In this document: positions 63,370-64,000 of the stretch, piece by piece | Numbering within the stretch: position 1 is the first letter of the stretch | Layout: every line of letters begins with the position of its first letter | Assembly (NCBI GenBank): GCA_902795975.1 | Contig: CADBNE010000029.1 | Coordinates: 1 to 64,000, forward strand | Direction: 5' to 3' | DNA: 64,000 nt | Source: an uncultured Erysipelotrichaceae bacterium | GTDB taxonomy: Bacteria > Bacillota_I > Bacilli_A > RF39 > UBA660 | Notes under the pieces: generated by a model | Databases searched by the model: none | The model's input: the letters and a program-made list of their open reading frames with translations, nothing else | Told to the model about the DNA's origin: nothing | Position numbers and translations under genes: made by a program

Positions 63370-64000
63370 CTACATATCCTCCTTATAAAGTAAAGCTACT
63401 GATATATTATCATTTCCTCCACGATTATTACTCTTAAAAATTAACTTTTTAAGTTTTTCTTCTATAGATATATCACTATTTAATACCTTTGTAATTTGTA
63501 TATCATTTAACATATTTGTTAAACCATCACTACATAGCATTATACCATCTACACCCAACTCTACATTAAATATATCTATATCTACTGTAGGAGTAGCACC
63601 TAATGCTCTCATAAGTACATTCTTTCTTGGATGTTCTTTAGCTTCTTCAGCTGTTAATTCACCACTCTTAACTAATAAATTAACTAAAGTATGGTCTATA
63701 GTTACTTTATGTAATTTATTATTTTTAATAACATATCCTGATGAATCTCCAATATTTCCAAATAATAAAAATTTAGAAGTCAATAAAGCCATTACTACTG
63801 TAGTACCCATACCAGCACTTTCTGGATGATCTGCTACATATTTAAATATTTCCATATTAGCTTCACTAACTGTACTTTGTATCCAATTAATTGCATCATC
63901 TTTATTACCTACACTTGTAATTGATTTAAATCTATCACTAATATGATTTATAGCTATAGATGATGCTACTTCTCCAGCTTTATGTCCACCCATACCATCA
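63370..64000 (-). CDS. prpC: PP2C-type Ser/Thr phosphatase, 5' end outside the window
   Basis: PrpC removes phosphates placed by PrkC. The frame runs off the window at 64000, so the first part, including the first metal motif, is missing. Visible are DGMGGHKAGEVAS, SAGMGTTVVMALL, GNIGDSSGYVI, MLCSDGLTNML and GGNDNISVALL, the metal-binding and core motifs of the family in order. It directly precedes prkC. Confidence 0.95.
   Translation of the reverse strand, partial: DGMGGHKAGEVASSIAINHISDRFKSITSVGNKDDAINWIQSTVSEANMEIFKYVADHPESAGMGTTVVMALLTSKFLLFGNIGDSSGYVIKNNKLHKVTIDHTLVNLLVKSGELTAEEAKEHPRKNVLMRALGATPTVDIDIFNVELGVDGIMLCSDGLTNMLNDIQITKVLNSDISIEEKLKKLIFKSNNRGGNDNISVALLYKEDM

Overview
The window is about 64 kb of very AT-rich DNA and is almost entirely coding. 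Nearly all genes lie on the minus strand; the plus-strand exceptions are an orphan at 7.3-8.1 kb, recU-ponA at 38.6-41.9 kb and rodA at 57.5-58.6 kb. TGA serves as a stop (for example at the end of the gene at 35750-37309) and Trp is TGG, so the mycoplasma code is not used. The organism has a peptidoglycan pathway (MraY, two MurE-type ligases, a class A PBP, RodA, GpsB, VanY-type carboxypeptidase), an anaerobic ribonucleotide reductase and a class B RNase P RNA. Several gene pairs are in the same order as in Bacillus: spoIVFA-spoIVFB-rplU-prp-rpmA, gpsB-rnpB, rodZ-pgsA, recU-ponA and prpC-prkC-rsgA-rpe. I infer an anaerobic, probably gut-associated, low-GC member of the Bacilli near the Mollicutes/Erysipelotrichales. 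SpoIVA and a SpoIVFA/SpoIVFB pair indicate at least part of a sporulation programme.

Layout. 0-13 kb is an accessory cell-surface region: an XRE regulator, a candidate HExxH protein, a CPBP protease, a VanY lipoprotein, a transglutaminase-like protein, a thioredoxin-like lipoprotein and a 1103-residue cysteine-rich secreted protein. It also holds three broken reading frames, at 4.1-5.1, 8.2-8.6 and 9.5-9.8 kb. 13-19 kb holds mraY, two murE paralogues, fmt and tspO. 19-22.5 kb is the anaerobic RNR operon, in which the glycyl-radical segment of NrdD is a separate 55-residue gene. 22.8-27.6 kb is one giant repeat protein of unknown function. 27.6-31.6 kb is rpmA-prp-rplU with an L21 leader, a kinase-like gene and spoIVFB/spoIVFA. 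31.7-38.3 kb holds thioredoxin-like membrane proteins, pgsA, rodZ, rnpB, gpsB and two membrane proteins. 38.6-41.9 kb is recU-ponA. It is followed by a promoter-to-terminator unit with no credible gene, a candidate structured RNA (41.95-42.39 kb).

42.5-52.5 kb is the most unusual block: a polysaccharide deacetylase, two tandem family-2 glycosyltransferases, a papain-like protein without a signal peptide, SpoIVA, two WXG100/ESAT-6-like small proteins and a membrane-anchored paralogue of phosphoglycerate mutase that has lost its catalytic residues. The active mutase (gpmI) is a few kb away. 53-64 kb is housekeeping: engB, gpmI, an orphan histidine kinase, rodA, tig, rpe, rsgA, prkC and a truncated prpC at the window edge.

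In function, the window links envelope building (precursor synthesis, polymerisation, trimming, PASTA-kinase signalling), secreted surface proteins with shared Thr/Ser-Asn linkers, and pieces of a spore programme. Shine-Dalgarno sites of the GGAGG or GGTGATA type are common and compact hairpin terminators follow most transcription units; both were used to fix starts and operon ends. I saw no tRNA, rRNA, CRISPR array, insertion sequence or prophage.
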